Shown here in pieces: positions 9,535 to 18,981 of a stretch of 64,000 nucleotides of DNA. The notes under the pieces were generated by a model. The model was not told the DNA's origin. It searched no databases and was given only the letters and a program-made list of their open reading frames with translations. Position numbers and translations under genes: made by a program. How positions within the stretch are numbered: the stretch's first letter is position 1; each line of letters begins with the position of its first letter. The stretch is taken from the NCBI RefSeq assembly GCF_001311845.1, contig NZ_BBCC01000012.1:1-64000 (forward strand). Direction: 5' to 3'. The stretch comes from Desulfosarcina cetonica JCM 12296. GTDB lineage: Bacteria > Desulfobacterota > Desulfobacteria > Desulfobacterales > Desulfosarcinaceae.

Positions 9535-9735
9535 TTAAACAACAGTAACATTGGCAGCGGCCGGACCTTTCGGCCCCTGAACGATCTCAAAGGTAACGCG
9601 ATCGCCTTCGTTGAGTGTGCGGAACCCGTTTGCATTGATCCCCGTGTGGTGAACAAATACATCCGGCCCATTTTCCTGCTCAATGAAGCCGTAGCCTTTA
9701 CTGCTGTTAAACCATTTTACTACGCCGTTAACCAT
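9535..9735 (-). CDS. cold-shock domain protein (CspA family)
   Basis: 66 residues, the normal size for a single-domain cold-shock protein that binds single-stranded RNA/DNA in the cytoplasm as a chaperone. RNP1 (KGYGFIEQ) and RNP2 (DVFVHHTGI) are both present, and the C-terminus is the usual [14 protein letters not shown] chose the ATG at 9735, which has AAAGGAGG about ten bases upstream, over a 33-residue longer open frame. A clear terminator follows, so it is probably a single-gene transcript. Confidence 0.97.
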   Translation of the reverse strand: MVNGVVKWFNSSKGYGFIEQENGPDVFVHHTGINANGFRTLNEGDRVTFEIVQGPKGPAAANVTVV

Positions 9736-10114
9736 GCTGGCACCCTCCTTTCGAAAAATTTCTCTTGCTTCATCCATAAAGGGTGCCACTGGGCGAACAT
9801 GACCACCACCTTCATAACGAAACCGGCTCGCCAAACTGAAACGAACCTTCGATTAGATCAAATAATAGCATGGCAAAATGGGAAATCAAGAAAATTGTTA
9901 ATGGGATGTAATAATTTATATGCAATCAAATCGAGAAACATGTGGCCTGACCAAAACATCCGGCATTCCACGGTTGGGGGCAATGTGAACCAGTCGGCAG
10001 GATGGTGGTCGACAAAATCGACGACGTATGGGATGGGTTGCAGACCGGACGGATATCCTTTAGGATGGATTGTCCACCTCACCTCATTATTTGTGAACAA
10101 ATAGGGAAATAAAA
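9736..10114. other. gap between cold-shock and esterase genes
   Basis: This divergent gap holds the csp leader (strong Shine-Dalgarno at 9745-9752) and the esterase upstream region. An 87-codon minus-strand frame crosses it but lacks a ribosome binding site and resembles nothing I know. The base composition is AT-richer than the surroundings, continuing into the esterase gene. Confidence 0.5.
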
Positions 10115-11014
10115 ATGCCAAGTTTACGCGCCACCCTTTGCCGTCTGATCACAAAATATGGAATTTCGCCGAAATTGAACAAGATAGATTCCATTGATGA
10201 AACCAGAAAAAAGATGGAAAAAATCGCAAAATTCGCGAAACTGCCACCTGGCACGCAGGTTGAAAAGATAACGATCGATGGGATGGCCGCTGAATGGATT
10301 GCTGCAAATACAGTTCGAGAAGACATCGTCATCTTGTACCTGCATGGCGGTGGCTACAACGTATGCTCGCCGAATACACATCGTGAATTCGCAGCCCACA
10401 TTTCCAAAGCAAGTGGTGCAAAGGTGCTGCTTATCGATTATCGCCTCGCTCCGGAACACCCTTTCCCAGCCGCTTTGCAGGACGCTACGGCTGCCTATCG
10501 TTGGCTGCTGAATCAAGGACTAAAGGGAAAGCGTATTGCCATCGCCGGAGATTCCGCAGGCGGTGGATTAACGTTGACCACAGCAATTTCGATACGCGAT
10601 GCAGGCATTCCCTTACCTTCATCAATCGCATGTATTTCTCCGTGGACAGATTTGATGTTTACAGGTAACTCAATCAAAACCAATTCAAAAATCGATCCTT
10701 TGGTAACTGCTCGAGGCGGAAAGATCATGGCGGAAAACTATATCGGTGATCATGATCCCCGGAATCCGTTAATATCACCGCTGTATGCTGAGATGAGCGG
10801 TCTTCCGCCGATCCTGATTCATGTTGGCACGGACGAAATGTTATTGGATGATTCAAAACGCATTGCAAAAAAGGCCGAAGATGCGGGCGTCAATGTGACG
10901 TTAAAGATTTATGATAAATTGTGGCATGTATTTCATCTGAATGTGAATGCCATGCCTGAGGCAAAGACGGCAGTCGCTGAGTTCGGCGCTTTCATTGCTG
11001 AGCATTTTGAATAG
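10115..11014 (+). CDS. alpha/beta hydrolase, hormone-sensitive-lipase (HSL) family esterase
   Basis: 299 residues. The oxyanion-hole motif HGGGYN (~76), nucleophile GDSAGGG (~148) and the late Asp/His (GTDEML near 244; DKLWHVFHL near 272) define a type IV (HSL) carboxylesterase or lipase. No signal peptide is seen, so cytoplasmic. The natural substrate is unknown. The gene is clearly AT-richer, with more A/T third positions (AAA, ATT, GAT), than flanking genes. It stands alone between a terminator-like hairpin and the csp gene, which fits recent acquisition. The ribosome binding site (AGGGAAAT) is weak. Confidence 0.93.
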   Translation: MPSLRATLCRLITKYGISPKLNKIDSIDETRKKMEKIAKFAKLPPGTQVEKITIDGMAAEWIAANTVREDIVILYLHGGGYNVCSPNTHREFAAHISKASGAKVLLIDYRLAPEHPFPAALQDATAAYRWLLNQGLKGKRIAIAGDSAGGGLTLTTAISIRDAGIPLPSSIACISPWTDLMFTGNSIKTNSKIDPLVTARGGKIMAENYIGDHDPRNPLISPLYAEMSGLPPILIHVGTDEMLLDDSKRIAKKAEDAGVNVTLKIYDKLWHVFHLNVNAMPEAKTAVAEFGAFIAEHFE

Positions 11015-11210
11015 ACTCTGACCGTTCAATATCGTCGAATCAAAGTGGGAATATGCGCCAGCCAGCAAGATGACCATCCGGTAATCTAAAGGTCATGTTC
11101 CCGTAAGGTCGGGCTGCTAATTCATCATCAACAAACGGATTCGCTGCTGACCTTACCATGGAACCAGAGCGTCCGACCCCATAACAGATCACCCATTCTA
11201 CCTTCCTCCT

Positions 11211-11238
11211 CATCGGGCCGCCATTTGGTGGCCCGATG
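11211..11238. terminator. 12-bp near-perfect hairpin between convergent transcripts
   Basis: CATCGGGCCGCC, loop ATTT, GGTGGCCCGATG: one G-T wobble in twelve pairs. It lies between the esterase (+) and the small ORFs (-), about 200 bases past the esterase stop. T-tracts are poor on both sides, so a terminator role is only likely. I see no gene in the rest of 11015-11261. Confidence 0.45.
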
Positions 11239-11261
11239 TCTTTGGGGGCTCAGAGCAATCG

Positions 11262-11292
11262 AAAAAGGCAGAGCCCCGTTAGAGGCCCTGCC
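11262..11292 (-). terminator. Rho-independent terminator of the small-ORF transcript
   Basis: On the minus strand an 11-bp stem (GGCAGGGCCTC / GGGGCTCTGCC, two G-T wobbles) with loop TAAC is followed by TTTTT. It lies 70 bases after the stop of the 26-codon ORF and supports real minus-strand transcription across 11300-11600. Confidence 0.75.
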
Positions 11293-11362
11293 CGTATCAC
11301 CGCCATTTCAGCGGTCTTTCATTTTCCGCCTATTTGTCGAAGCTCTGCCGTTAACCGTGCCC

Positions 11363-11443
11363 TCAAAGTTTGCAGGTGGCACCGGCGATGCATCGATTGA
11401 CAAAGTATCCCAACGTGATGAGCGTCAGTGTCAGTCCGATCAT
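11363..11443 (-). CDS. 26-residue hydrophobic small protein
   Basis: A short ORF below usual gene-calling limits. It starts at ATG 11443 with GAAAGGAAGG seven to ten bases upstream, and encodes a hydrophobic N-terminal half (MIGLTLTLITLGYFV) and a short tail with two Cys (NRCIAGATCKL), so it may insert in the membrane. It lies 18 bases after the 44-residue ORF and ahead of a good terminator. No known family is recognised. Confidence 0.5.
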   Translation of the reverse strand: MIGLTLTLITLGYFVNRCIAGATCKL

Positions 11444-11461
11444 GGGGCACCTTCCTTTCAG

Positions 11462-11596
11462 TTAGCCCGCCACATCGATCCCCGGGTCGCAACCCAGATG
11501 CGGGTCCTTGTTTTCGCACTCGAAGTTTCTTTCGCGGGTGTCAACGTGTCCTTCATTCCGGTCGTCAAAGTAGTCCTGCGTTCTATTATCGGCCAT
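11462..11596 (-). CDS. 44-residue acidic small protein
   Basis: ATG at 11596 preceded by TTGAGGTGATACC (GAGGTG at good spacing). The product is polar and charged (MADNRTQDYFDDRN..., ending DPGIDVAG) with two Cys spaced by 13 residues (ECENKD ... LGCDPG). It is followed 18 bases later by the 26-residue hydrophobic ORF and then a terminator, so the two probably form a small bicistronic transcript. No family recognised; it may be a conserved metal-binding or stress microprotein. Confidence 0.5.
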   Translation of the reverse strand: MADNRTQDYFDDRNEGHVDTRERNFECENKDPHLGCDPGIDVAG

Positions 11597-11835
11597 GGTA
11601 TCACCTCAATGGTTGATTGTTTCGTTGATTGAGCGGTTTGTGTTGCTTGGTGAAAAGATATGACATACCACGGCGTGACACAATGTGAGCCGTTTGGCTG
11701 GTAGGTGGTAGGTGGATACTACCATATGCAAATCACAGATCTGTAGAGTCGATATCGTATGCGTAGTCAATTGTTGAAGAAAACGGCAGAACACATACCT
11801 TCAAAAATTTACGGGCACAATCGCCGATTTTCCAC

Positions 11836-11870
11836 AAAAAAAGGGAGCCAGCGGATGATCGCCAACTCCC
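11836..11870 (-). terminator. terminator of the tRNA-Leu transcript
   Basis: On the minus strand GGGAG ... CTCCC with inner GCG/CGC pairing is followed by seven T, 13 bases beyond the tRNA CCA end. Confidence 0.75.
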
Positions 11871-11882
11871 TGATCTTTCTTA

Positions 11883-11969
11883 TGGTGCCGGAGCTCGGAA
11901 TCGAACCGAGACGGAGTCGCCCCCGGTGGATTTTGAGTCCACTGCGTCTACCAATTTCACCACTCCGGC
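11883..11969 (-). tRNA. tRNA-Leu (anticodon CAA)
   Basis: 87 bases including an encoded CCA. The acceptor stem GCCGGAG/CTCCGGC is perfect. The anticodon stem GTGGA/TCCAC encloses loop CTCAAAA, giving anticodon CAA for UUG codons. The long variable arm (class II) and T-arm GGTTCGATTCC are present. Confidence 0.97.
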
Positions 11970-12018
11970 ATGGGTTCGGTTTATAAGGAAAACCCGTGAG
12001 GATGTCAATCAATTTACG

Positions 12019-12668
12019 CTAAGTCTGACGCAATAGATGGTAAATTGTGGCCATGGGCACCGCACCTTCGCGGACGATCCGTATCGGCCAGACCGTCAGA
12101 TCCACAACCGTGGAACCCGGCCCGCCGGAGAGGCCCCCGGCGTCGAGTGTCAAATCGACCTGGCGGGATATCTCCGGCGCGATCTCTGCCGCGCTGGCAG
12201 CTGCCGCCTGGCCGGAAATATTGGCGCTGGTTCCCGTAATCGGTCCACCGAAACCGACTGTCAGGGCCTTGGCCACCGGATGCCGTGGCAGTCGAACGCC
12301 AATCTTTCCCGTTCCACCGGTCAAGACCGGCGGGACGACTTCGGCGGCCTCGAAAATCAAGGTGAGCCCACCGGGCCATAGGGTCAGCAACGGTCGGGCA
12401 TAATCGGGGACCCGACGAACGACACGATCCATCTCCCCGGTGCTGGAAAGCAACACCAGCATCGGTTTGTCCGCAGGCCGACGCTTGATGGCAAACACCC
12501 GGTGGACCGCCCGTTCACTCAATGCATCGGCTCCGAGGCCATACAGCCCGGATGTGGGAAAGGTGATCACCCCCCCTGTTTCAACAAGGTGACGGCCGAC
12601 CGGATCGCCACAGGATCGGGGGTTACCGGATCGACCCGGAGCCAATTACCGGTATCCCCTGAGCGCAT
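12019..12668 (-). CDS. tsaC: L-threonylcarbamoyladenylate synthase (TsaC/Sua5/YrdC)
   Basis: About 215 residues. Makes threonylcarbamoyl-AMP for the t6A37 modification of tRNAs decoding ANN. Motifs: GGVITFPTSGLYGLGADA (N-terminal), KRRPADKPM, the WPGGLTLIF loop, VRLPRHP and PITGTSANISG. The N-terminus is displaced by a one-base loss in a run of seven C (12571-12577). Restoring it joins RVDPVTPDPVAIRSAVTLLK to QGGVITFPT and moves the start back to ATG 12668 inside the purE end. It then follows purDE with a 23-base overlap and precedes the tRNA-Leu gene. Confidence 0.93.
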
Positions 12669-14417
12669 CAGCCTTCTTCTCAACCTCTGCGGCCATCTCC
12701 TGCTTGAAGGCGACCAGTTCGGCGGTTAGGCCTTCGTCTGCCGCAGCCAGGATCTGAACGGCCAGAATCGCGGCGTTCTTGGCGCCGGATTTACCGATCG
12801 ACACCGTTGCCACGGGAATTCCAGGAGGCATCTGGACCGTTGCCAGTAGCGCATCGAGCCCTTGCAGGCAGGAAGAATCGATCGGCACACCGATGACCGG
12901 CAGGGTGGTGTGCGCCGCGAGCACACCGGCCAGGTGGGCGGCATGGCCGGCACCGGCAATCATCACCTTGAGCCCCCGTTCCCGGGCCGTGGTCGCATAC
13001 GTGGCGGCCCGTTGCGGACTGCGATGGGCCGATGCGACGGTCATCTCGATGGGAATGCCGAATTTCTTGAAAATACCCAGTGCGCCCTCCATCACCTTGA
13101 GGTCCGAATCGCTGCCCATGACGATCCCCACACGGGGCCGCGTCTGCATCCGCACCAGGGCTTTTCGCCCGATGTCCTTTCGGTAGTGGACGCCCTCCCA
13201 GGTGATCTTGGCCACTGCCTGGTAGGCCTTCTGAATGGCCAGCGCCACCGTCTCTCCAAGAGCGGTCACACCCAGGACGCGGCCGCCGTTGGTAAGGATT
13301 TTCTTGTCCATCAGCTGCGTGCCGGCATGGAAGACCACCACATCGCGCATGCGGTTGGCGTTGTCGATCCCGCTGATCTCGATCCCTTTCTTATATTTCT
13401 CCGGATAGCCGCCGGCAGCCATGACCACACAGACCGCGGCCCGGGGATCAATCGTCAACTGGCAGGTGTCGAGACACCCATCGATAACGGCTTCCATCAA
13501 CGGGACAATATCGTTCTGCAGGCGCATCAAAAGCGGCTGTGCCTCCGGATCACCGAAGCGGCCGTTGAATTCGAGGACCTTGATCGTGTCCCGCTGGATC
13601 ATCAGACCGGCATACAATACACCTTTATATGGACAGCCCTCGGCGGCCATGCCCTTGACCATGGGAATCATGACGTCGTTCATGATCCGATCATGGAGGT
13701 ATTGATCGACCACCGGTGCCGGCGAGTAGGCACCCATCCCGCCGGTATTGAGCCCCTTGTCGTCATCGAAAACCGGTTTGTGGTCCTGGGAGGAGGGTAG
13801 CGGCAAAACGGTTTTTCCATCGGTAAAGGCCAAAAAGGAGGCCTCTTCCCCAACCAGGCACTCCTCCACCACCACCTGGGTACCGGCCTCGCCAAACTGG
13901 CGTTCAACCATGATCTGCTTCAGGGCGTCCAGGGCCATCTTCTCCGTACTACAGACAATCACCCTTTTCCGGCGGCCAGGCCATCGGCCTTGACGACGAG
14001 GGGGGCGCCGATTTTCTTGACATACGCCTCAGCCTGGGCAAAACGGGTAAAGGTTTCTCCCTTGGCGGTGGGAATGCCGTATTTCTGCATGATTGCCTTG
14101 GCAAAAGACTTGCTGGACTCGATACGCGCGGCCTTCTGGCTGGCGCCGAAAATCCGCAGCCCGGCGGCCTCGAACTGATCGACGATGCCGCCCGCCAGCG
14201 GATCCTCGGGGCCGACCACGGTAAGATCGATCTTGTTGTCGCGGGCAAACGCCAACAGTTTGTCGATTTCGGCGGCGCCAATCGGAACACATTCGGCCAG
14301 GCGGGCAATGCCGGCATTTCCCGGTGCACAGTAAATTTTCTTCGCCCGGGAACTTTGGGCAATTTTCCAAACCAGGGCATGCTCCCTGCCGCCGCCACCG
14401 ATAACCAACACATTCAT
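12646..14417 (-). CDS. purD: PurD-PurE fusion: phosphoribosylamine-glycine ligase / N5-CAIR mutase (one frameshift)
   Basis: N-terminal ~420 residues are PurD (GAR synthetase): MNVLVIGGGGREHAL start, ATP-grasp segments KADGLAAGKG and EFNGRFGDPE, and the late GVHYRKDIGRKAL. The frame then continues without a stop into PurE: RVGIVMGSDSDLKVM, SAHRSPQRA, GAGHAAHLAGVLAA and PVIGVPIDSS. Together they give two non-consecutive steps of purine synthesis in one ~590-residue chain. One base is missing from the G-run at 13961-13963, between GLAAGKG and VIVCSTEK. ATG 14417 follows GGGAG. A one-base error could also have removed a stop between the two halves, so the fusion should be verified. Confidence 0.93.
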
Positions 14418-14480
14418 ATGCCATCTCCCTCTTGTGATGTAGCCGGCGGGTCCGCCGCCAGGCATTGGATGAAAAACGGG

Positions 14481-15432
14481 CTATCCCCGGGTCGTTCGGC
14501 GACGCCGGGCACGGATTCCCAGTTCGATGAGCCGGTCAAGCAATTGGCTGAAGGTCATTCCGGCGGCTTTGGCCGATTGCGGAAAAAGACTGGTGGCCGT
14601 CATTCCGGGGATCGTGTTCGTCTCCAGGATATAATACGCCCCGTCCTTTAAAATCATGTCCGTGCGGCTGTAGCTTGGCAAAAAAGCGCCTTGTGTGCCG
14701 TCAGGGCACAGGTCTGGGCCTTTTGGGTCAGTTCGACATCCAACCGCGCCGGGCAGATCTCCTGGCTGGCGCCGGGTTCGTATTTTGCCGTATAGTCAAA
14801 AAACTCATGATCTTTCCCGGGAATGATTTCGATCAGCGGCAAGGCTTCCAGATCGTCGTTACCCATCACGCCGCAGGTGATCTCCGTTCCCTGGATGTAG
14901 GCTTCGATCAAAACGGTGGGACCATAATCCAGGGCTTTTTCCACGGCGGTCGCCAGGTCCTTGGCGTCACGCACAATGGACATGCCGACACTGGAACCGG
15001 TTTCCACCGGTTTGACCACCAGCGGCAGACCGAGCTGATCGACGAGGGCGACCATGTCGGAATCCTCTCCCCGGCGAATCACGGCATAGGGCGGTACGGT
15101 TAACCCGGCGAGTGCATAGAGTTGTTTGGAAAGCAGTTTGTTCATGGCCACGGCGCTACCCAGAACACCCGTGCCTGGTAAGGGATATCGAGTAAATCCA
15201 GAAGCCCCTGAATCGTTCCATCCTCGCCATAGGGACCGTGAAGGATAATCAATGCGCAGTCGATCTTATTGGCATCGGCCACCAGACGGGGGATGTCCGT
15301 CGCCGGATCGTAGGTTTGGATCGCATATTTTTCCTTGTCCAAGGCATCATGGACCTGTCTGCCGCTGTTCAGCGAAACGTCCCGCTCCGATGATATGCCA
15401 CCGTAGATCAGGGCAATATTTTTTTTTTGCAT
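14481..15432 (-). CDS. ddl: D-alanine-D-alanine ligase (two frameshifts)
   Basis: Cytoplasmic peptidoglycan-precursor enzyme of the ATP-grasp fold, ~316 residues. Segments seen in order: [16 protein letters not shown] with the N-terminal Ser, [37 protein letters not shown] (ATP loop), [28 protein letters not shown], and after correction [11 protein letters not shown] and [18 protein letters not shown]. One G is missing near 15175 ([16 protein letters not shown]) and one near 14687 (CQ-GYSRTDM). ATG 15432 has AAAGGA upstream. It sits just before purDE on the same strand. Confidence 0.93.
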
Positions 15433-15527
15433 GGTTGGATTATCCTTTCATGGCGATCGTCTCATAACAATTGGCGGCGGGGCGTTTGCGGGCCTTGACC
15501 CTTCAGGCCTTTTTGATGGCGTCCGTT

Positions 15528-15660
15528 CAGAAACAGGCAAAGTTTGTCAAAATCAAGGCACGTGGTAAATTTAACCGAAGGCATCGGGTTGATATTTCTG
15601 TAGTTAAATTTGCCATGCAGCTCCGGTAGCGGGCCAAATGGTTATTTCTGGAGCAGGAAT
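15528..15660 (+). repeat. dispersed ~130-bp intergenic repeat, copy A
   Basis: Aligns along its whole length with 44878-45011 in the same orientation, at roughly two thirds identity. Shared cores include ATCAAGGCACG, AGGCAT, GTTGATATT and ATTTCTGGA. It lies between the 3' end of the SHOCT gene and the ddl upstream region. Nothing else is evident in 15433-15698 apart from a short hairpin with T5 at 15494-15518. Confidence 0.7.
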
Positions 15661-15698
15661 CTTCTCGTGTGAACACAACAGAAACGAAGGGCGGCGGA

Positions 15699-16189
15699 TC
15701 AGAGATTCAACAACCGACGCTTGGCCTGATTGAACTCTTCCACGGTGATAAGATCTTTTTCAAGCAAGCGGGCCAATTCCGCCAACTGAGAGACCTCCTG
15801 GTTGCTGGAGGATTCCGGGTCTTCAAGAAGCGGCAGATCAACCACCGCATCATGGCCAATAGCCGGCAGTTGAGATGGCTGCCCCAGCTTGACCGTGGCC
15901 ATGCCCCCCAATAGGCTTACCTCGACGGATCGCCCATTAAACATGGGATTGCGCAACATTTCGCGCAGTGATTTTCCTTCCGCACGCATCCGTCGAATCA
16001 ACAGGAATACGGAAAGGCCGGCCACCACAATCCCCCCAAAACAATCCAGAGCATGTAGTTGACAACACCCCGGAAAAAGAGAACCAGAATCGCTATGCCG
16101 GCAATCAGCAGCAGATGCAACGCGAGAATCAGGTAAGCGAGCATGACGCTTTTTACCAGGCCGTCGCCTTCTTTCCGTTTACCAAACAT
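15699..16189 (-). CDS. two-segment membrane protein with C-terminal SHOCT domain (one frameshift)
   Basis: About 163 residues after correction. Two N-terminal membrane segments (~14-38 and ~42-68) are followed by a cytoplasmic linker and a SHOCT motif (LAELARLLEKDLITVEEFNQAKRRLL), a short domain found at the end of oligomeric or membrane-associated proteins. The frame breaks at a run of six C (16031-16036); a seventh restores VLGGIVVAGLSVFLLIRR. Function unknown. It begins 13 bases after the DUF1992 gene, so is probably co-transcribed with it. Confidence 0.75.
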
Positions 16190-16201
16190 GCTTACACCTG
16201 C

Positions 16202-16606
16202 TTATGCCTCATCCTTCTCGATACGCTCGACCACATCGGCATAGTAGCGCTGAGGGATATCAAGGGCCGCGTTCGCGCCTCGTATGGAATTGAGTTTCAT
16301 GATCAGAAAGTTGAGTTTTTTAATGGTCCGGTGCTTCTTGCCCGTATCGGTCATTCCGGTCAGCAGTTCTTCGGTCGTTTTGATCTCTTTACGCAGTTGG
16401 ACCTCCGGTGGCAAACAATCCGCGTTTTTAAGAATCTTGTGGGCCAGCCGCAAGTCCTCGGGAATGTGCGGATCATGTTCCAACTGAAGCGGCTGACCGC
16501 TGCCGGGAAGGTCTTCGAAAGCGCCCTCATCCTGGGCCTTTTTTATTCTAGACTCGATGATTTTCTCAAAACCGGGAAACATGGCGTCACTTTTGTGGGA
16601 TGTCAA
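16202..16606 (-). CDS. DUF1992 (DnaJ-homologue subfamily C28-type) protein
   Basis: 134 residues, matching the conserved domain: FEKIIESRIKKAQDEGAFEDLPGSGQPL, then MAHKILKNA-like AHKILKNADCLPPEV and a helical LRKEI...KLNFLIMKLN region. The family is widespread in bacteria but of unknown function; the DnaJ label is only by domain pairing in eukaryotes. The Met at residue 9 (MFPGFEK) is an equally likely start. Confidence 0.88.
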   Translation of the reverse strand: MTSHKSDAMFPGFEKIIESRIKKAQDEGAFEDLPGSGQPLQLEHDPHIPEDLRLAHKILKNADCLPPEVQLRKEIKTTEELLTGMTDTGKKHRTIKKLNFLIMKLNSIRGANAALDIPQRYYADVVERIEKDEA

Positions 16607-16724
16607 ATCTGTCCATTCGTCCCCATGCCGGCGGACAACCGACAGGACTATATTATACCGGCAAGGCGGATTTCAAGGGTTAAAATTAGGACAAAACCGA
16701 CAGGAAATGCAACCGTTCAACCGG

Positions 16725-17610
16725 TTAGGCCGCAAACAGGCGATCACTGAGGCCATCCAAATACTGAAGGGTTTTTTCGAGTATCTGCTGCAGGATATCT
16801 GGATGTAAAGAAAGAACGGACTGGCTGTTGTCATGGATTTCCGGTGGTGCGTAGCCGGCGCTGCCCGCAAGCCCTGCCCGGGATACCAAAACGTCCGCTT
16901 GATGGACAATATGGGCCAGCTGATGATCACCGGTGGTCCCGGGTTGATGATGGTTCCGGATAGCGAAAGCGATCGGTCGGGGAATATCCCAGTTTTCACA
17001 AAGCACTGCGGCAATCATGGCGTGGTCGAACCCCAGGATGTCGCGTTCGGCATCCCGGACACATTTTTGCGGATACGTTTCCATGTACCGGTCGAAGAGG
17101 ACCTTGCGTTCACGGATATAAGGGTCGAGAATGATCTTGCCCACATCATGCAACAACCCCGCCATATAGCACTCTCAGCGGAATCCGACATCATGGCCGA
17201 GGAGATTTCGCTGGCCATCACCGCCACGGCAATGGCGTGCCGCCACAGATCTCCGGATTTCAGCTTGTACCCGTCCATGGACGAGCCCATAACACTTCCC
17301 GCGCTGACCGCCGTAATCAATTCAGCCAGCCGCCGGTACCCAGCATGGAGGCAGCGTGCTGAATGGTCGAAACCTTTCCGCGAAATCCGTAATAGGCGGA
17401 GTTGGATACTTTCAGGACATCGGCCACCATGGCCGGATCGGTTTCGATCACTTTGGCCACTTGCGCCGGACTGGTCGTCGGCAGCCGCAACATCTTCTGA
17501 ACCTTCAACATCACTTCCGGCATGGCCGGCAGGGCATCGGTACTCGAAACGATCTTGCGAATCAGTTTCCGGCCGGACAGGAACATCGGTTCGATCGAAT
17601 CCTCGGGCAT
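16725..17610 (-). CDS. HDOD-domain signalling protein (frameshifted)
   Basis: HDOD domain of about 290 residues, a diverged HD-fold used in bacterial signalling. In order: LPAMPEVMLKVQKML, VIETDPAMVADVLKVSNSAYYG, then LAELITAVSAGSVM, WRHAIAVAVMASEIS and AGLLHDVGKIILD with an HD pair, ending FAIRNHHQPG. Frame breaks near 17334 (one C missing in TACCGG) and near 17166 (SAESA to YMAGLL). Upstream, in the same frame, coding continues to the end of the cNMP-binding gene (TANRALTRYRSAANGTIAAP), so the two are probably one protein. Confidence 0.85.
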
Positions 17611-17681
17611 TGAAACGGACGGGGGCCTGAACGGTCCCGACGGCGCGGCAATCGTCCCGTTGGCGGCGCTACGATAACGCG

Positions 17682-18113
17682 TTAACGCGCGGTTGGCCGT
17701 ATCCAGCGCGCCACCAGTTTTTCGATAATGCGATCTTTAAATTTTTCGCGGATCGTTGCTGGCAAGCTTTCGAACATCGGCCGATCGAGCTTGAGGGTAA
17801 TCACCGGTTCCTGGGCGACAACATGGGCCGTACGCCGCGTATCGGTCAGAAAAGCCATTTCGCCTAAAATCTCTCCGGCCCTGAGGATGGCGATCACCGT
17901 ATCACCGGACTCTTCGGTAACGGCAACGGTACCACTGAGAATAATTAACAGACTTTGGTCACTACTGCCCTTCCGAATTAGCATTTCGCCCTTATCATAG
18001 ACTTGAAAATGAGCGTCTTCGGAAGCAACCTGCTGTTTTTCCGCCGGGGTAAACGGATTGAAAAAATTGAGCCGGTTGATGATCGACAGTTTTTCGGCAA
18101 GCGAGCTACCCAT
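17682..18113 (-). CDS. cyclic-nucleotide-binding-domain protein, probably N-terminal half of an HDOD protein
   Basis: 143 residues, almost entirely a CAP-type cNMP-binding domain: beta-roll FQVYDKGEMLIRKGSSDQSLLIILSG and the phosphate-binding cassette GEILGEMAFLTDTRRTAHV. No DNA-binding domain follows. One missing base near 17700 would replace the tail WIRPTAR-stop with LDTANRALTRY and run on into the HDOD domain at 17610. I infer a cNMP-HDOD sensor protein of ~460 residues. The ligand could be cAMP; a class III cyclase is encoded at 53716-57186. Confidence 0.85.
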   Translation of the reverse strand: MGSSLAEKLSIINRLNFFNPFTPAEKQQVASEDAHFQVYDKGEMLIRKGSSDQSLLIILSGTVAVTEESGDTVIAILRAGEILGEMAFLTDTRRTAHVVAQEPVITLKLDRPMFESLPATIREKFKDRIIEKLVARWIRPTAR

Positions 18114-18564
18114 TGATTAGTGTCCTTGGCAACACAGCCGGCAGTCAATGATAGTCGTATCTTGTTCAGCACCACGGACCGATTATGAACGCGTACAAAA
18201 AACAATAAATACGGGTTTGACGATGGCAGCCGACAATCCATCGGGCCGCTGAACTGTTGACATGCATCCTCCAGCGTCGGGAACTCTCCGTACAATCGTG
18301 TTATCGTCCAGTTATCTTATTTCATAAACACTTGGTGCATGAAAAACGTCGATGGCATTGATCCATCGGCAAACCGGCACTCGACATGCGCCGATAGCAG
18401 CGGTAGGATAATATCCGTATGGAATCTAAAGGGGCAGGAAGATGAAACCGGCACATTGAACTAAAGGTCGTTGCCGCTTCATCCGATATAGAAACTATTG
18501 CATTGAACCCCAACGTCCGGACCTTTGGGAAAACCAAACAATCCGGATACAAAAGGAGGTGGAT
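18114..18564. other. divergent promoter gap
   Basis: Separates the cNMP/HDOD gene (-) from the PilZ gene (+). I find the PilZ Shine-Dalgarno at its right end and no credible gene, tRNA or strong hairpin elsewhere. Confidence 0.4.
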
Positions 18565-18942
18565 ATGGACCAACTGTTGGGAAACAGACGCAGGCGCCGT
18601 TTTCATGCAAAGGATCTGACCCTTTCCATCAATGGAAAGAGCTACCGGATCTTCAATATCAACGAATACGGCGTTGGTTTTTTGATCGATGCCCCGGATG
18701 AAATCGAACTGGGTACTCCGATCGCGCCCATGACGGTCAACGGCCATATCCCCATTAAAGTGGCTGGCATTCCCAAACATATTTCTCAGTTCATCGACCC
18801 TGAGAATCGACTCTTTTTCCAACCGGGTTGGGTTTGCGGAACAGAATTCGCCACCCAACACGATCTTGAGGGCGGCAAACTGCTGGCAGAGTTCATCAGC
18901 GAAAATATCAACCGGGAAAATACCGAAGAGTCGGAATCATAG
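18565..18942 (+). CDS. PilZ-like domain protein
   Basis: 125 residues. RRRRRFHAKDL near residue 8 matches the RxxxR part of the PilZ c-di-GMP site, and FNINEYGVGFLID matches the (D/N)xSxxG part, although the Ser is Tyr. Binding is thus plausible but may be weak. The fold runs to about 100 and a charged tail follows. ATG 18565 was chosen for the strong AGGAGG six bases upstream; a GTG six bases earlier is less likely. It is convergent with the HDOD-GAF gene across a long inverted repeat. Confidence 0.75.
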   Translation: MDQLLGNRRRRRFHAKDLTLSINGKSYRIFNINEYGVGFLIDAPDEIELGTPIAPMTVNGHIPIKVAGIPKHISQFIDPENRLFFQPGWVCGTEFATQHDLEGGKLLAEFISENINRENTEESES

Positions 18943-18981
18943 GGGCTGGCTGCATTCCCCCACCCGCCCTATTCTCCACCA

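Noticed and set aside
9858-10121. 87-codon minus-strand ORF before the esterase
   Set aside because: No ribosome binding site and no recognisable family; likely chance in AT-rich DNA.
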